From contig NZ_CP101988.1 in the NCBI RefSeq assembly GCF_024508335.1, forward strand, positions 2,232,001 through 2,296,000: 64,000 bases of DNA, given 5' to 3'. The position numbers and the translations under genes were made by a program. The notes under the pieces are model-generated. The model ran no database searches and had not been told where the DNA came from. It saw nothing but the letters and a program-made list of their open reading frames with translations. This document shows positions 1-8,439 of this stretch, in pieces. The DNA comes from Cellulomonas chengniuliangii (GTDB lineage Bacteria; Actinomycetota; Actinomycetes; Actinomycetales; Cellulomonadaceae). Position 1 is the first letter of the stretch, and each line of letters starts with the position of its first letter.

Positions 1-187
1 CGCCCACCACGATCGCGACCTGGACGCCGCTGCGGACCGCCACGGCGATCTCCGCGGCGACGCGCTGCACCACGTCGGGCGCCAGGCCGATGCCGCCGCC
101 CCCGAACGTCTCCCCCGAGAGCTTGAGCAGCACCCGGCGAGCCGGCTGAGCCGCCTCGTCGCCGCCTGCGGTCGCGTCGTGCGCCAC
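1..187 (-). CDS. pyrH: UMP kinase, N-terminal part (cut by window edge)
   Basis: This is the first 62 codons of uridylate kinase, which phosphorylates UMP to UDP in the cytoplasm; the rest lies beyond the left edge. The visible protein has a short hydrophilic lead of about 17 residues and then [14 protein letters not shown], the phosphate-binding start of the amino-acid-kinase fold, followed by a helix leading to VQVAIVVGG. The start is GTG at 185-187 with a good GGAGG six bases upstream; no ATG is available. It follows tsf in the order rpsB-tsf-pyrH, standard for Actinobacteria, but a strong hairpin separates it from tsf. Confidence 0.93.
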   Translation of the reverse strand, partial: MAHDATAGGDEAAQPARRVLLKLSGETFGGGGIGLAPDVVQRVAAEIAVAVRSGVQVAIVVG

Positions 188-224
188 GGTTCCTCCAACT
201 TGCCGGTGATGATGGTCCAGATGT

Positions 225-262
225 GCGGGTGGCCCCGACCCCAGCGGGCCGGGGCCACCTGC
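225..262 (-). terminator. GC-rich hairpin after tsf
   Basis: An inverted repeat with arms of about 13 bases (225-237 and 250-262, one mismatch) starts 17 bases after the tsf stop. There is no T-tract, as is usual for actinobacterial terminators. It probably ends or attenuates rpsB-tsf transcription before pyrH. Confidence 0.65.
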
Positions 263-278
263 CTCATGCGTGCGTGGC

Positions 279-1124
279 TCAGGCTCCCACGCGGAAGCGC
301 ACGAACTCCGTCACGGAACCGCCAGCCTCGGTCAGCACCTGGCCGACCGTCTTCTTCGAGTCCTTGGCGAACGGCTGCTCGAGCAGGACGTTCTCCTTGA
401 AGTACCCGTTGACGCGGCCCTCGATGATCTTCGGCAGGGCAGCCTCGGGCTTGCCCTCGTTGCGCGCGGTCTCCTCGGCGATGTGGCGCTCCGAGGCGAC
501 CGTCTCGGCCGGGACGTCCTCACGGGTGAGGTACGTGGGCGAGAACGCCGCGATGTGCGTCGCGATGTCGCGGGCCACCGAGGCGGCGGCGGCGTCGGTG
601 GCGACCAGGACGCCGACCTGCGGGGGCAGGTCCTTGTTGACCTTGTGCAGGTAGAGCTCGACGTGCTCGCCGGCCACGCGGGCCAGACGGCGCACGACGA
701 TCTTCTCGCCGAGCGTCGCGGCGGTCTCGTCGACCACCGTCTGCAGCGGGGAGCCGTCGACGTCGACCGCGAGCAGGGCGTCGGCGTCGCGTGCCCCGGA
801 GGACACTGCGACGTCGATGACCTTGTCGGCCAGCGTGAGGAAGGTGACGTTCTTCGCGACGAAGTCCGTCTCCGAGTTGATCTCGACGATGACGCCCGAG
901 GCGCCCTCGCCGTCCGGCGTCGGGCCGACGTGGGCCGTGACGAGGCCGTCGGATGCCGACCGGCCCTCACGCTTGCCCACGCCCTTGAGGCCCTTGACGC
1001 GGATGATCTCGAGCGCCTTGTCGGGGTCGCCCGCGGCCTCCTCGAGCGCCTTCTTGACATCCATCATGCCCGCGCCGGTCTTCTCCCGGAGGGCCTTGAT
1101 GTCCGCGAGGCTGTAGTTCGCCAT
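279..1124 (-). CDS. tsf: Elongation factor Ts
   Basis: EF-Ts is the nucleotide exchange factor that recycles EF-Tu from GDP to GTP. The 281-residue protein has the N-terminal UBA-like helix bundle (residues 5-50, [20 protein letters not shown]) and the TDFVAKN signature at residues 86-92, which contacts the EF-Tu G domain. The rest is the core/dimerisation region, and the length fits the family. The ATG start at 1122-1124 has AAGGAC about 12 bases upstream. It lies 46 bases after rpsB on the same strand and is almost certainly co-transcribed with it. Confidence 0.97.
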   Translation of the reverse strand: MANYSLADIKALREKTGAGMMDVKKALEEAAGDPDKALEIIRVKGLKGVGKREGRSASDGLVTAHVGPTPDGEGASGVIVEINSETDFVAKNVTFLTLADKVIDVAVSSGARDADALLAVDVDGSPLQTVVDETAATLGEKIVVRRLARVAGEHVELYLHKVNKDLPPQVGVLVATDAAAASVARDIATHIAAFSPTYLTREDVPAETVASERHIAEETARNEGKPEAALPKIIEGRVNGYFKENVLLEQPFAKDSKKTVGQVLTEAGGSVTEFVRFRVGA

Positions 1125-1170
1125 CAGTGTGTGTCCGTCCTTCTCGTCAGTGGAAGCGAGGGATCCAGCG

Positions 1171-2058
1171 TCACGCGGACGCGGAGTCGCCCTCGGACTC
1201 GGCGGGAGCGGCCTCGACAGCGGCCTCGGTGGCCTCAGCGGCAGCCTCGACGGCCTCGGCAGCGACCTCGGTGGCGGCAGCGGCCTCGGCGCCGGCGAGG
1301 AGCTCGCGCTCCCACTCGGCGAGCGGCTCGGCGGCGGCAGCGGCGCCCTCGGCGCCGGAGCGGCCGGAGTGACGCTGCGTCAGGCCCTCAGCGGCAGCGT
1401 CGGCGATGACCCGGGTGAGCAGCGCGACGGCGCGGATGGCGTCGTCGTTGCCCGGGATCGGGTAGTCCACGACGTCGGGGTCGCAGTTGGTGTCGAGGAT
1501 CGCGACGATCGGGATGTTGAGCTTGCGCGCCTCGTCGACCGCGAGGTGCTCCTTGTTCGTGTCGACGATCCACACGGCCGAGGGGACCTTCGTCATGTCG
1601 CGGATGCCGCCGAGCGTCTTGGCGAGCTTGTCGCGCTCGCGACGCATGATGAGGAGTTCCTTCTTGGTGAAGGCGCTGCCCGCGACGTCGTCGAAGTCGA
1701 CGAGCTCGAGCTCCTTGAGGCGCTGCAGTCGCTTGTTCACGGTCTGGAAGTTGGTGAGCATGCCACCGAGCCAGCGCTGGTTGACATACGGCATGCCGAC
1801 GCGGGCGGCCTGCTCGGCGACAGGCTCCTGCGCCTGCTTCTTCGTGCCGACGAAGAGGATCGTGCCGCCGTGGGCGACGGTCTCCTTGACGAAGTCGTAC
1901 GCGGAGTCGATGTACGTCAGCGACTGCTGCAGGTCGACGATGTAGATGCCGTTGCGCTCGGTGAAGATGAAGCGCTTCATCTTGGGGTTCCAGCGGCGGG
2001 TCTGGTGTCCGAAGTGGACACCGCTCTCGAGCAGCTGGCGCATGGTCACGACGGCCAT
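1171..2058 (-). CDS. rpsB: 30S ribosomal protein S2
   Basis: S2 is a component of the small ribosomal subunit. The 295-residue protein starts [20 protein letters not shown], the classic S2 N-terminus, at an ATG with GGAAGGAC upstream. A longer reading frame adds 12 residues upstream but lacks family support. The S2 core runs to about residue 235. It is followed by an unusually long acidic/alanine-rich tail of about 60 residues rich in Ala and Glu, a low-complexity extension seen in other high-GC Actinobacteria. The upstream leader is long and structured (see 2059-2315). Confidence 0.97.
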   Translation of the reverse strand: MAVVTMRQLLESGVHFGHQTRRWNPKMKRFIFTERNGIYIVDLQQSLTYIDSAYDFVKETVAHGGTILFVGTKKQAQEPVAEQAARVGMPYVNQRWLGGMLTNFQTVNKRLQRLKELELVDFDDVAGSAFTKKELLIMRRERDKLAKTLGGIRDMTKVPSAVWIVDTNKEHLAVDEARKLNIPIVAILDTNCDPDVVDYPIPGNDDAIRAVALLTRVIADAAAEGLTQRHSGRSGAEGAAAAAEPLAEWERELLAGAEAAAATEVAAEAVEAAAEATEAAVEAAPAESEGDSASA

Positions 2059-2315
2059 GGCACGTCCTTCCGGTGCGCACCTGCGGGTGCGCACGTCTGG
2101 GCGGGCCCCTGTGCGGGGCCCGCATCTCGGTTTGCCGACCCCGGCCTGATGGCCGGCGTCCCTGGCGCCACGTCGTCGCTGGCGCCGGGCTGCACGAGCC
2201 CGGACCGATGCCAGCGCCGACCCCCGTTCCGTGGCCGCCCTGCAGGCAGGGCGCTGGGGACGAGAGAGTGGCGCGCGATGTCGACCGGCGCGGACCGGTC
2301 GCGAGTGTCATCGTA
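2059..2315 (-). promoter_or_regulatory. rpsB structured leader and candidate promoter
   Basis: This covers most of the 371-base gap between rpsB and the divergent M23 gene. Two perfect inverted repeats lie close to the rpsB start: 2073-2094 (an 8-base arm that is itself palindromic, 6-base loop) and 2101-2123 (9-base arms, 5-base loop). A TACGAT hexamer at 2310-2315 could be the minus-strand -10; no good -35 was seen. The hairpins could support autoregulation by S2, which is common for this operon, but that is inference. Nothing further was recognised at 2316-2429. Confidence 0.45.
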
Positions 2316-2429
2316 CCCGACCCGCGGATGCGCCCGGGCTCCACCCCCAAACCGGCAAGGGCATGCGCCCACTCACAGCCGCTGCCGCACCACACACGCG
2401 GCGCGCGCCATGGGCCGCACCGTGGCGTC

Positions 2430-3050
2430 ATGCCGCGCCTCACCACGGGGACCACCTCGACGCTCATCGCCTCAAGCCTCGCGGGCGCCCTCGCATCCGG
2501 AGCCGTCACGACGGCCCCTTCGCCGGCATCGCCGCTCCCAGGCGACGACAGCGCCCACGTGCGCGTCGCGGATGCCCCTGACGGCTCTCCCCCGCCGGCG
2601 GCGGACAGTGGCTCCGCCTACCTGGCGCCCTCCGGCGCGGCCGAGGTGCTGCGGCCTTTCGAACGGCCCACGGCACGGTGGTCGCCCGGTCATCGAGGCG
2701 TCGACCTCGCCACACGCGTCGGCGGGGACGTGGTCGCGCCCGCCGATGGCGTCGTCGCCTTCGCCGGGATCGTCGTGGACCGGCACGTGGTCACCGTCAC
2801 GCACGCCGACGGCAGGCGGTCCAGCCTCGAACCCGTCACCAGCAGCCTGGCCGCCGGCGCGCAGGTGCGGCGCGGCGAGGTCCTGGGCAGGGTCGAGGAC
2901 GCCCCCGGGCACTGCGCCCCAGCGACGTGCCTGCACTGGGGGGTGCGGGAGGGCGAGGACTACATCGACCCCATGTCCCTGATCGCCGGCGCCGGTCCCG
3001 TGGTGCTGCTCCCCCGCCGCACGGGGGTCAGGAGCGCTCCGACTCCGTGA
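2430..3050 (+). CDS. Secreted M23 (LytM-like) peptidase-domain protein
   Basis: This is a 206-residue exported protein with a LytM/M23 fold, probably a cell-wall hydrolase or an activator of one. Residues 1-30 look like a signal peptide, and a Pro/Ala/Ser-rich linker follows. The domain begins at the FERPTARWSPGHRGVDLA segment with the zinc ligands H88 and D92. The C-terminal motif reads C167-L168-H169, whereas the family has H-x-H: the zinc ligand H169 is kept but the catalytic first His is Cys. It may therefore bind peptidoglycan or regulate rather than cleave. The ATG at 2430 was chosen because it gives the shortest signal-peptide-like N-terminus. It converges on the sigma-factor gene and overlaps it by 23 bases. 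Confidence 0.8.
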   Translation: MPRLTTGTTSTLIASSLAGALASGAVTTAPSPASPLPGDDSAHVRVADAPDGSPPPAADSGSAYLAPSGAAEVLRPFERPTARWSPGHRGVDLATRVGGDVVAPADGVVAFAGIVVDRHVVTVTHADGRRSSLEPVTSSLAAGAQVRRGEVLGRVEDAPGHCAPATCLHWGVREGEDYIDPMSLIAGAGPVVLLPRRTGVRSAPTP

Positions 3051-4011
3051 GCTTGGCCCGCAGCCGCAGCATCGCGGCCGTGTGCATCTGCGAGATGCGC
3101 GACTCGGTCACTCCGAGCACCCGGCCGATCTCCGCGAGGGTCATGCCCTCGTAGTAATAGAGCACCAGCACGATCTTCTCCCGCTCGCCCAGCTGCTCGA
3201 TCGCCCGGGCCAGCAGGAACTTCGTCTCCTGCGCCTCGAAGCTGCCCGCCGGGTCCTGCGCGCGGTCGTCGCCCAGCGTGTCGATCAGGCTGAACTTGTC
3301 CGTGCGCTCGTAGCCCGCGCCGAGCAGTTCGTCGAGCGCGGCGACGTTGACGGTCGAGAGCTGGGTGAAGACCGAGCGCAGCTCGCCCACGCCCACCTCG
3401 AGCCGCTGCGCGACCTCGGACTCGGTGGGCGTGCGGTGCAGCTCGCTCTCGAGCTCCGCGTACGCGCGGTCGACCGCGCGCGCCTTGGTCCGAACGGAGC
3501 GTGGGATCCAGTCCATGGCCCGCAGCTCGTCGAGGATCGCTCCCCGGATGCGCGCGCTCGCGTAGGTCTCGAACTTCACCGCGCGGTCCAGCTCGTACTT
3601 CTCGATCGCGTCGATCAGGCCGAACATGCCGTACGAGACCAGGTCCGCCTGCTCCACCGTGCTGGGCAGCCGCATCCCGACCCGCGAGGCCACCGCGGTG
3701 ACGAGCGGGCCGTAGTGCAGGATCAAGCGCTCCCGCACCAGGCGGTCGCCCCCGGCCTTGAACTCGATCCACGCCAGCTCGATCTCGTCGGCGTCGGTCG
3801 CGAGAGACCCGTAGGCGTCGCTGTCGTCGGCGGGGCGCACCACGTCCAGGCGACGCTGGTGCGGGAACGCGCCCGAAGCCTCGACCCCAGCGGCGTGCGG
3901 CTGCGGGACGACCCCCTCGGGCGCCGTCACGGCGGAGCGGGCACGGGTGGCGAGCAGCACGACGGACTCCGCCTGCGCAGTCATCTCGCTCCTCTTCTCG
4001 TCGGGGGTCAT
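3028..4011 (-). CDS. RNA polymerase sigma factor, FliA/WhiG (sigma-28) family
   Basis: A group-3 sigma factor that directs RNA polymerase to flagellar/motility or developmental promoters. Residues 75-175 contain regions 1.2-2.4, including the diagnostic AVKFETYASARIRGAILDEL and DWIPRSVR motifs. Region 3 follows, and region 4 near the C-terminus has the helix-turn-helix MTLAEIGRVLGVTESRISQ. The protein is 327 residues, longer than typical WhiG/FliA because of a 70-residue N-terminal extension. ATG at 4009-4011 overlaps the xer stop (ATGA). An internal ATG at 3984 has a better AGAGGAG Shine-Dalgarno, so the first 9 residues are uncertain. No flagellar genes or anti-sigma gene are in the window. 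WhiG in non-motile and FliA in motile Actinobacteria occupy this same position. Confidence 0.92.
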   Translation of the reverse strand: MTPDEKRSEMTAQAESVVLLATRARSAVTAPEGVVPQPHAAGVEASGAFPHQRRLDVVRPADDSDAYGSLATDADEIELAWIEFKAGGDRLVRERLILHYGPLVTAVASRVGMRLPSTVEQADLVSYGMFGLIDAIEKYELDRAVKFETYASARIRGAILDELRAMDWIPRSVRTKARAVDRAYAELESELHRTPTESEVAQRLEVGVGELRSVFTQLSTVNVAALDELLGAGYERTDKFSLIDTLGDDRAQDPAGSFEAQETKFLLARAIEQLGEREKIVLVLYYYEGMTLAEIGRVLGVTESRISQMHTAAMLRLRAKLTESERS

Positions 4012-4940
4012 GCTCGGGGGTGGGCCTGCTCGAACGACGCGCGCAGCCGTTCAGCGGTGACGTGCGTGTACCTCTGGGTCGTCGCCAGGCTCGCGTGGCC
4101 CAGAACCTCCTGGACGCTGCGCAGGTCCGACCCTCCCTGGAGCAGGTGCGTCGCGGCGCTGTGCCGCAGGGCGTGCGGCGCGATGTCGTCGACGCCCGCG
4201 AGCGCCGCGACCTCGTGGGACGCCGCCCGCAGCTGGCGCTGGTCGACCCTGCCCCCACGGCGGCCCAGGAACAGCGCGGGGCCGGACGCGTCGACCGCGA
4301 GCAACGGCCGCCCGCGGGCCAGCCAGGCGCCGAGCGCCTCCGCGGCCGGGACGCCGAACGGCACTACGCGCTCCTTGTCGCCCTTGCCCAGCACGCGGAG
4401 CGTGCGCTCGTCGAGGTCGAGGTCGTCGACGTCCACACCGCAGATCTCGCCGACCCGGGCGCCGGTGGCGTACAGCAACTCGAGGGCGGCCCAGTCCCGG
4501 AGGTGGATGGGGTCCGCGTCGTCGGCGCGGGTGCGCGCCACGTCCAGCAGCCGGGCGGCGGAGTCGACTCCGAGCACCGTCGGCAGGTGCTTCGCCGCGC
4601 GGGCGCTCGCCAGACGGAGCGCGGGGTCGGCCCCTACCCTGCCGGTGCGGCTTGCCCACTCGAAGAAGGTGCGCGCCGCGGCGCCGCGACGGGCGAGGGT
4701 CGAGCGGCTGCGCTGCGCCGCCGCCATGCTCGCGAGCCATCCGCGGAGGACTCCCAGGTCGATGTCGCACAGCCGGCCATGGCCGTTCCGGACGGCGTAG
4801 TCGAGCAGGTGCTCGAGGTCGCTCAGGTACGCGCGCACCGTGTGATCGGACAGCCCACGCTGCGTGCGCAGGTGGGTGGCGAAGTCGTCGACGGCGCGGA
4901 CGTCGTCCGCCGTCGCCCTGACCTCGCTGATCGCTGTCAT
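4008..4940 (-). CDS. xerC: Tyrosine recombinase, XerC/XerD type
   Basis: A 310-residue site-specific recombinase, probably a chromosome-dimer resolvase. The N-terminal SAM-like core-binding domain spans about residues 15-100. The catalytic domain holds the full set: R162 (GARVGEI), K186 (GKGDKER), H256-xx-R259 (HALRHSAATHLL), H282 (LGHASL) and the nucleophile Y291 (TQRYTHV). MTAISEV at 4940 is the likely start; an upstream extension reads poorly. Its stop overlaps the sigma-factor start by four bases, so the two are translationally coupled. The location next to dprA and the sigma gene is the usual actinobacterial one, so this is a housekeeping Xer and not a phage integrase. Confidence 0.9.
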   Translation of the reverse strand: MTAISEVRATADDVRAVDDFATHLRTQRGLSDHTVRAYLSDLEHLLDYAVRNGHGRLCDIDLGVLRGWLASMAAAQRSRSTLARRGAAARTFFEWASRTGRVGADPALRLASARAAKHLPTVLGVDSAARLLDVARTRADDADPIHLRDWAALELLYATGARVGEICGVDVDDLDLDERTLRVLGKGDKERVVPFGVPAAEALGAWLARGRPLLAVDASGPALFLGRRGGRVDQRQLRAASHEVAALAGVDDIAPHALRHSAATHLLQGGSDLRSVQEVLGHASLATTQRYTHVTAERLRASFEQAHPRA

Positions 4941-5301
4941 GTGCCTACCGTGGCCTGTCACACAGTCGGCCCACAAGCGGCGTGGGTCACAGTTCACCCG
5001 CCGCACAGCCGATACCTGCCGCGATGTCGGAAACGTTCCTTCTGACGCCCGCGGCCGAGACCGAATTGTGATCTTCGACGGTGATCCACCTCACCTCCGC
5101 GGCGTCCACGCGCGACCGCCGGAGCCACTTGACGACGCCGCCCGCTCGCGCGACGGCCACGCCCCGCCGTCGCGAACGGGCGGAGGCGCCACCCCAGCCC
5201 TCCTCGTCCCGCGCGGCAGCGGCACTCGCACCCGCCCCCCAGCCGACCAAGCCAACCCCTGCTATCTTCCCAAAAGGGACAAACGGGATAGGGGGCTGGC
5301 C
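4941..5301 (+). promoter_or_regulatory. Divergent intergenic region upstream of the LPXTG gene
   Basis: A 361-base gap between divergent genes, less GC-rich than its surroundings near the right end. TATCTT at 5263-5268 is a candidate plus-strand -10, followed by an A/G-rich stretch with two similar blocks (AAAGGGAC and AAACGGGAT, about 5273-5290). AGGGGG at 5291-5296 serves as the Shine-Dalgarno for the GTG at 5302. The A/G blocks could be an operator or transcript-start region. No known riboswitch was recognised and nothing else is visible. Confidence 0.4.
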
Positions 5302-8300
5302 GTGATCCAACAAGTCAGAGGGGAACGTCGTCGAGCTGGACGGCGGTCGGTCGCAGCGACAATCGTCGCCTGCGTGGCAGCCGCGATGTTCTGGCTCCCG
5401 ACGGGAGCCAGCCAAGCGGTGGTGCCCACCCCGGGCCCGACGAGCTCGGTCATCAACGTGAGCGTCGGAGGCGTCCGGGACTCCGCCTCCTCCGTGGCCG
5501 GCCTCGCGGGGGTCACGCTGCAGCTCTACGACGGGACCGCCGCGGGGCCGACCACCCCGGTGCCGGACGCCTGGGCCACCTGCACCTCGGACGCCGACGG
5601 CGACTGCAGCTTCGTGGTGCCGGAGACCGAGCTCTTCGGCCTGAACCGCGACCGTCGCTTCTGGGTCGTCCAGAGCGGGGCCGCTCCCAACTACGGCATC
5701 ACCACGAGCCTGGGCACCGGTAATGAGGGCGAGACCTCGACCCCGTACCGGTTCCGCACGGGCGCCACGCTCCGCGCCGGGCAGACGTACACCTCGACGT
5801 CGAACTTCATGATCGGCACCGGTCAGACGAATGCCACCGCCTCGGGCGGCATCTGGGCCTCCACCGAGGCCAACCCCTCCATCCCGGCGCAGTGCGGGCT
5901 GAACGTCGCGCTCGTCCTGGACCTGTCCGGGTCGACCGCCGGCTCCTTCGACGCGCTCAAGACCGCGGCCAAGCAGATGGTCGCGGCCCTCGCCGGGACG
6001 AACTCCCAGATCGCCATCTTCACCTTCGCCACGAACGCGCCGGCGGCCCCGGGCGCCAACCTCCCCGCGACCCCGGTCTCGACCGCGGCCGGCGCCGCCA
6101 CCGTCAATGCCGCGATCGACGCGCTGCCCACGCCCCAGGGGGGCACGAACTGGGACCGCGGCCTCTACCAGGTGGCTGCCAGCGGCACCGACTTCGACAC
6201 CGCGGTCGTCGTCACCGACGGCAACCCCACGTTCTACGGGAACGGCGAGGGCCCGGGGTTCTTCACCCGGTTCCGCGAGGTCGAGAACGGCGTGTTCTCG
6301 GCCAACACGGTCAAGTCCGAGGGCACGAACGTCACGGTCCTCGGCGTCGGCGCCGGCCTCACGGGTCCTCCCGACAACCTCGCCGCGATCTCCGGGCCGA
6401 CGCAGGGGGTCGACTACTTCCGGTCATCCGACTACTCGGAGGCGGCCGCCGCGTTCCGCGCGCTCGCCCAGGCCGGCTGCGCAGGATCGGTGACCGTCGT
6501 CAAGAACGAGGTCCCCGCGACGAACCCCGCCGGGGACGTCAGCGGCGCGACCCCGCTCGGCGGCTGGACGTTCGACGCCACCGTGAGCGCGCCGCCCGGC
6601 GCCGTCTCCCCCGCCAGCGGCGTGACGGCGGACGTGACCGGCGCCCTGTCCTTCGCCGTCGCCGACAACACCGACGCGACCCGGCTGCAGCTGGTGGAGA
6701 CGGTCCAGGCCGGCTACACCCTCGAGCAGGTCAGCGGGGCCAACGCCGTCTGCACCGACCTCACCACCCAGGCGTCGGTGCCCGTGGAGAACGTGGATGA
6801 CGGGTTCACCCTTCCCGTCCCCCCGGACGCGGCCATCACCTGCCAGGTGTACAACCGGGCGCCCGCGGCCGCGGCGACGGTGGCCGTGGACAAGGAGTGG
6901 GTCCTCAACGGTGGTGCGCCCGTGCCCGAGGGCAGCCAGCTCGAGGGGCTGCAGGCGACCCTCGAGCTCGACGGGGCGTCCACGCCCTGGGGCGTCGAGA
7001 TCGGTGGGTTCTCGAGCGGGGACGCGCTGGCGATCGGCGAGAGCACCGAGGTGGCGCCGCCCCTGTGCAGCATCACCTCCAGCACCGTGAGCGGCACCGG
7101 GATCACCGGCTCCGTCCCGCTCGACCCGACCGCGAGCGTCACCCTGGCCGAAGGCGCGAACTCGTACCTGGTGCGCAACACCGTGGAGTGCACGGCGCAG
7201 CTCACCCTCGTCAAGGAGATCAACGCGGGCGACGCGGACGTCACGAGCTGGACGCTCGCGGCGACAGGCCCCGCCGGCTCGCTCCCCGGGCCCTCGGGGA
7301 CGACAGGCACCCCGGCGGCGACCGCACCGGTCAGCCCTGCGGTGTCGTACTCCCTCGCCGAGACGGGGGGCGATCCCCGGTACGTGCAGTTCCGGTCCCC
7401 GGAGGCGACCAGCCCGGCGAGCTGGGACTGCGTGGAGCTCGACGAGGCCGGCGAGGTCGTCCCCGGCTACGCGGACGGCCTGAACGGCGCGGTGACGGTC
7501 CCGTACGGGCAGATCGTCCGCTGCACCGCCACGAACGAGGTCGGGACCCTGATCCTCGTGAAGGAGGTCCAGAACACGTCCGGCGGCACAGCCGAGCCGT
7601 CCGACTGGAACCTGAACGCTGAGCCCGTCACCCCGATCCCCGGGATCGACCCCGTCTCGGCGCCCGGTTCGACAGAGGGGTTCACCACCTATGTGCGGCC
7701 CGACACCGAGTACGTCATCTCCGAGACGGGCAACACCCCTGAGACCGCCGCCTACTCGCTGGAGAGCATCTCCTGCCAGGACGCCGTCGGGAACCCGACG
7801 AACGACGTGTCCCTGGACGGGCAGACGCTCGTCGTCTCCGTGCCCCCCGAAGCGACCACGGTGTGCACCTTCGTCAACGTCGACGACCCGGGCACGTGGC
7901 GCACCGCGAAGACGAGCGACCCCGCCACGGGGTCGACCGTGAGCACGGGCGACCTCGTGACCTACACGGTGCAGGCCGTGCACACCGGCGGCGCCGCGGT
8001 GCTGGCCGCCCGAGTGGTCGACGACCTGGCCGCGCTGCTCCCCTACGCGGAGATCGTCACGGAGCCGGTGGTGACTCAGGGGTCGGTGACCCGGGTCGAC
8101 GACCGGTTCGAATGGCTGATCCCCTCCCTCACCGAGACGGAGACGATGACGTTCACGGTGCGCATCACGACCACCCAGGCAGGCGTGGACATCGTGAACT
8201 CTCTGATCCCCTCGCCTGACGGGCCGTGCGACGACGCGTGCACGAGCGTGGTGCGCACCCCGGGCGCCACCCCGACACCACCGGCGCCGCCGTTCGAGCC

Positions 8301-8439
8301 CGGGGCGGCCGCGGCAGCGACTCCGTCCCTGCCGACGACGGGGAGCTCACTGGTCCCGCAGCTGGCCGTCATGCTCGCGGCGTTGGTCGTCGGCTCGGCC
8401 TTCGTGGTCGAGGCCCGCCGGGCGCGCGACTGGGCCTGA
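5302..8439 (+). CDS. LPXTG-anchored VWA/SpaA-type surface adhesin or pilus-tip protein
   Basis: A 1045-residue cell-wall protein. A GTG start is chosen because AGGGGG precedes it and a clear signal peptide follows (basic start, hydrophobic residues 18-39). A first Ig-like/SpaA domain is at about 45-190. A von Willebrand A domain is at about 195-390 with an intact MIDAS: DLSGS (about 207), the Thr of GGTNWDRGL and the Asp of VVVTDGNPT. Cna_B/SpaA-like modules begin near residues 396 (TVVKNE), 526 (VAVDKEW), 632 (LTLVKEI) and 748 (LILVKEV). A DUF11-like domain starts near 865. The C-terminus has LPTTG at 1010-1014, a hydrophobic segment and a basic tail, a sortase sorting signal. This architecture is that of an adhesive pilus-tip subunit. 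No pilin or sortase gene adjoins it. The gene interrupts the dprA-xer block and its last 93 bases overlap dprA head-on. Confidence 0.9.
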   Translation: MIQQVRGERRRAGRRSVAATIVACVAAAMFWLPTGASQAVVPTPGPTSSVINVSVGGVRDSASSVAGLAGVTLQLYDGTAAGPTTPVPDAWATCTSDADGDCSFVVPETELFGLNRDRRFWVVQSGAAPNYGITTSLGTGNEGETSTPYRFRTGATLRAGQTYTSTSNFMIGTGQTNATASGGIWASTEANPSIPAQCGLNVALVLDLSGSTAGSFDALKTAAKQMVAALAGTNSQIAIFTFATNAPAAPGANLPATPVSTAAGAATVNAAIDALPTPQGGTNWDRGLYQVAASGTDFDTAVVVTDGNPTFYGNGEGPGFFTRFREVENGVFSANTVKSEGTNVTVLGVGAGLTGPPDNLAAISGPTQGVDYFRSSDYSEAAAAFRALAQAGCAGSVTVVKNEVPATNPAGDVSGATPLGGWTFDATVSAPPGAVSPASGVTADVTGALSFAVADNTDATRLQLVETVQAGYTLEQVSGANAVCTDLTTQASVPVENVDDGFTLPVPPDAAITCQVYNRAPAAAATVAVDKEWVLNGGAPVPEGSQLEGLQATLELDGASTPWGVEIGGFSSGDALAIGESTEVAPPLCSITSSTVSGTGITGSVPLDPTASVTLAEGANSYLVRNTVECTAQLTLVKEINAGDADVTSWTLAATGPAGSLPGPSGTTGTPAATAPVSPAVSYSLAETGGDPRYVQFRSPEATSPASWDCVELDEAGEVVPGYADGLNGAVTVPYGQIVRCTATNEVGTLILVKEVQNTSGGTAEPSDWNLNAEPVTPIPGIDPVSAPGSTEGFTTYVRPDTEYVISETGNTPETAAYSLESISCQDAVGNPTNDVSLDGQTLVVSVPPEATTVCTFVNVDDPGTWRTAKTSDPATGSTVSTGDLVTYTVQAVHTGGAAVLAARVVDDLAALLPYAEIVTEPVVTQGSVTRVDDRFEWLIPSLTETETMTFTVRITTTQAGVDIVNSLIPSPDGPCDDACTSVVRTPGATPTPPAPPFEPGAAAAATPSLPTTGSSLVPQLAVMLAALVVGSAFVVEARRARDWA

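Noticed and set aside
1171-1330. Coding repeats in the rpsB C-terminus as a tandem repeat or mobile element
   Set aside because: They encode an Ala/Glu-rich low-complexity tail within a normal rpsB frame.
4008-4940. Tyrosine recombinase as sign of a prophage or integrative element
   Set aside because: It is the conserved Xer gene of the dprA-sigma-rpsB block; no phage genes, attachment repeats or tRNA nearby.
5263-5301. c-di-GMP riboswitch upstream of the LPXTG gene
   Set aside because: Only a G/A-rich stretch; the conserved GEMM core and paired stems are not present.
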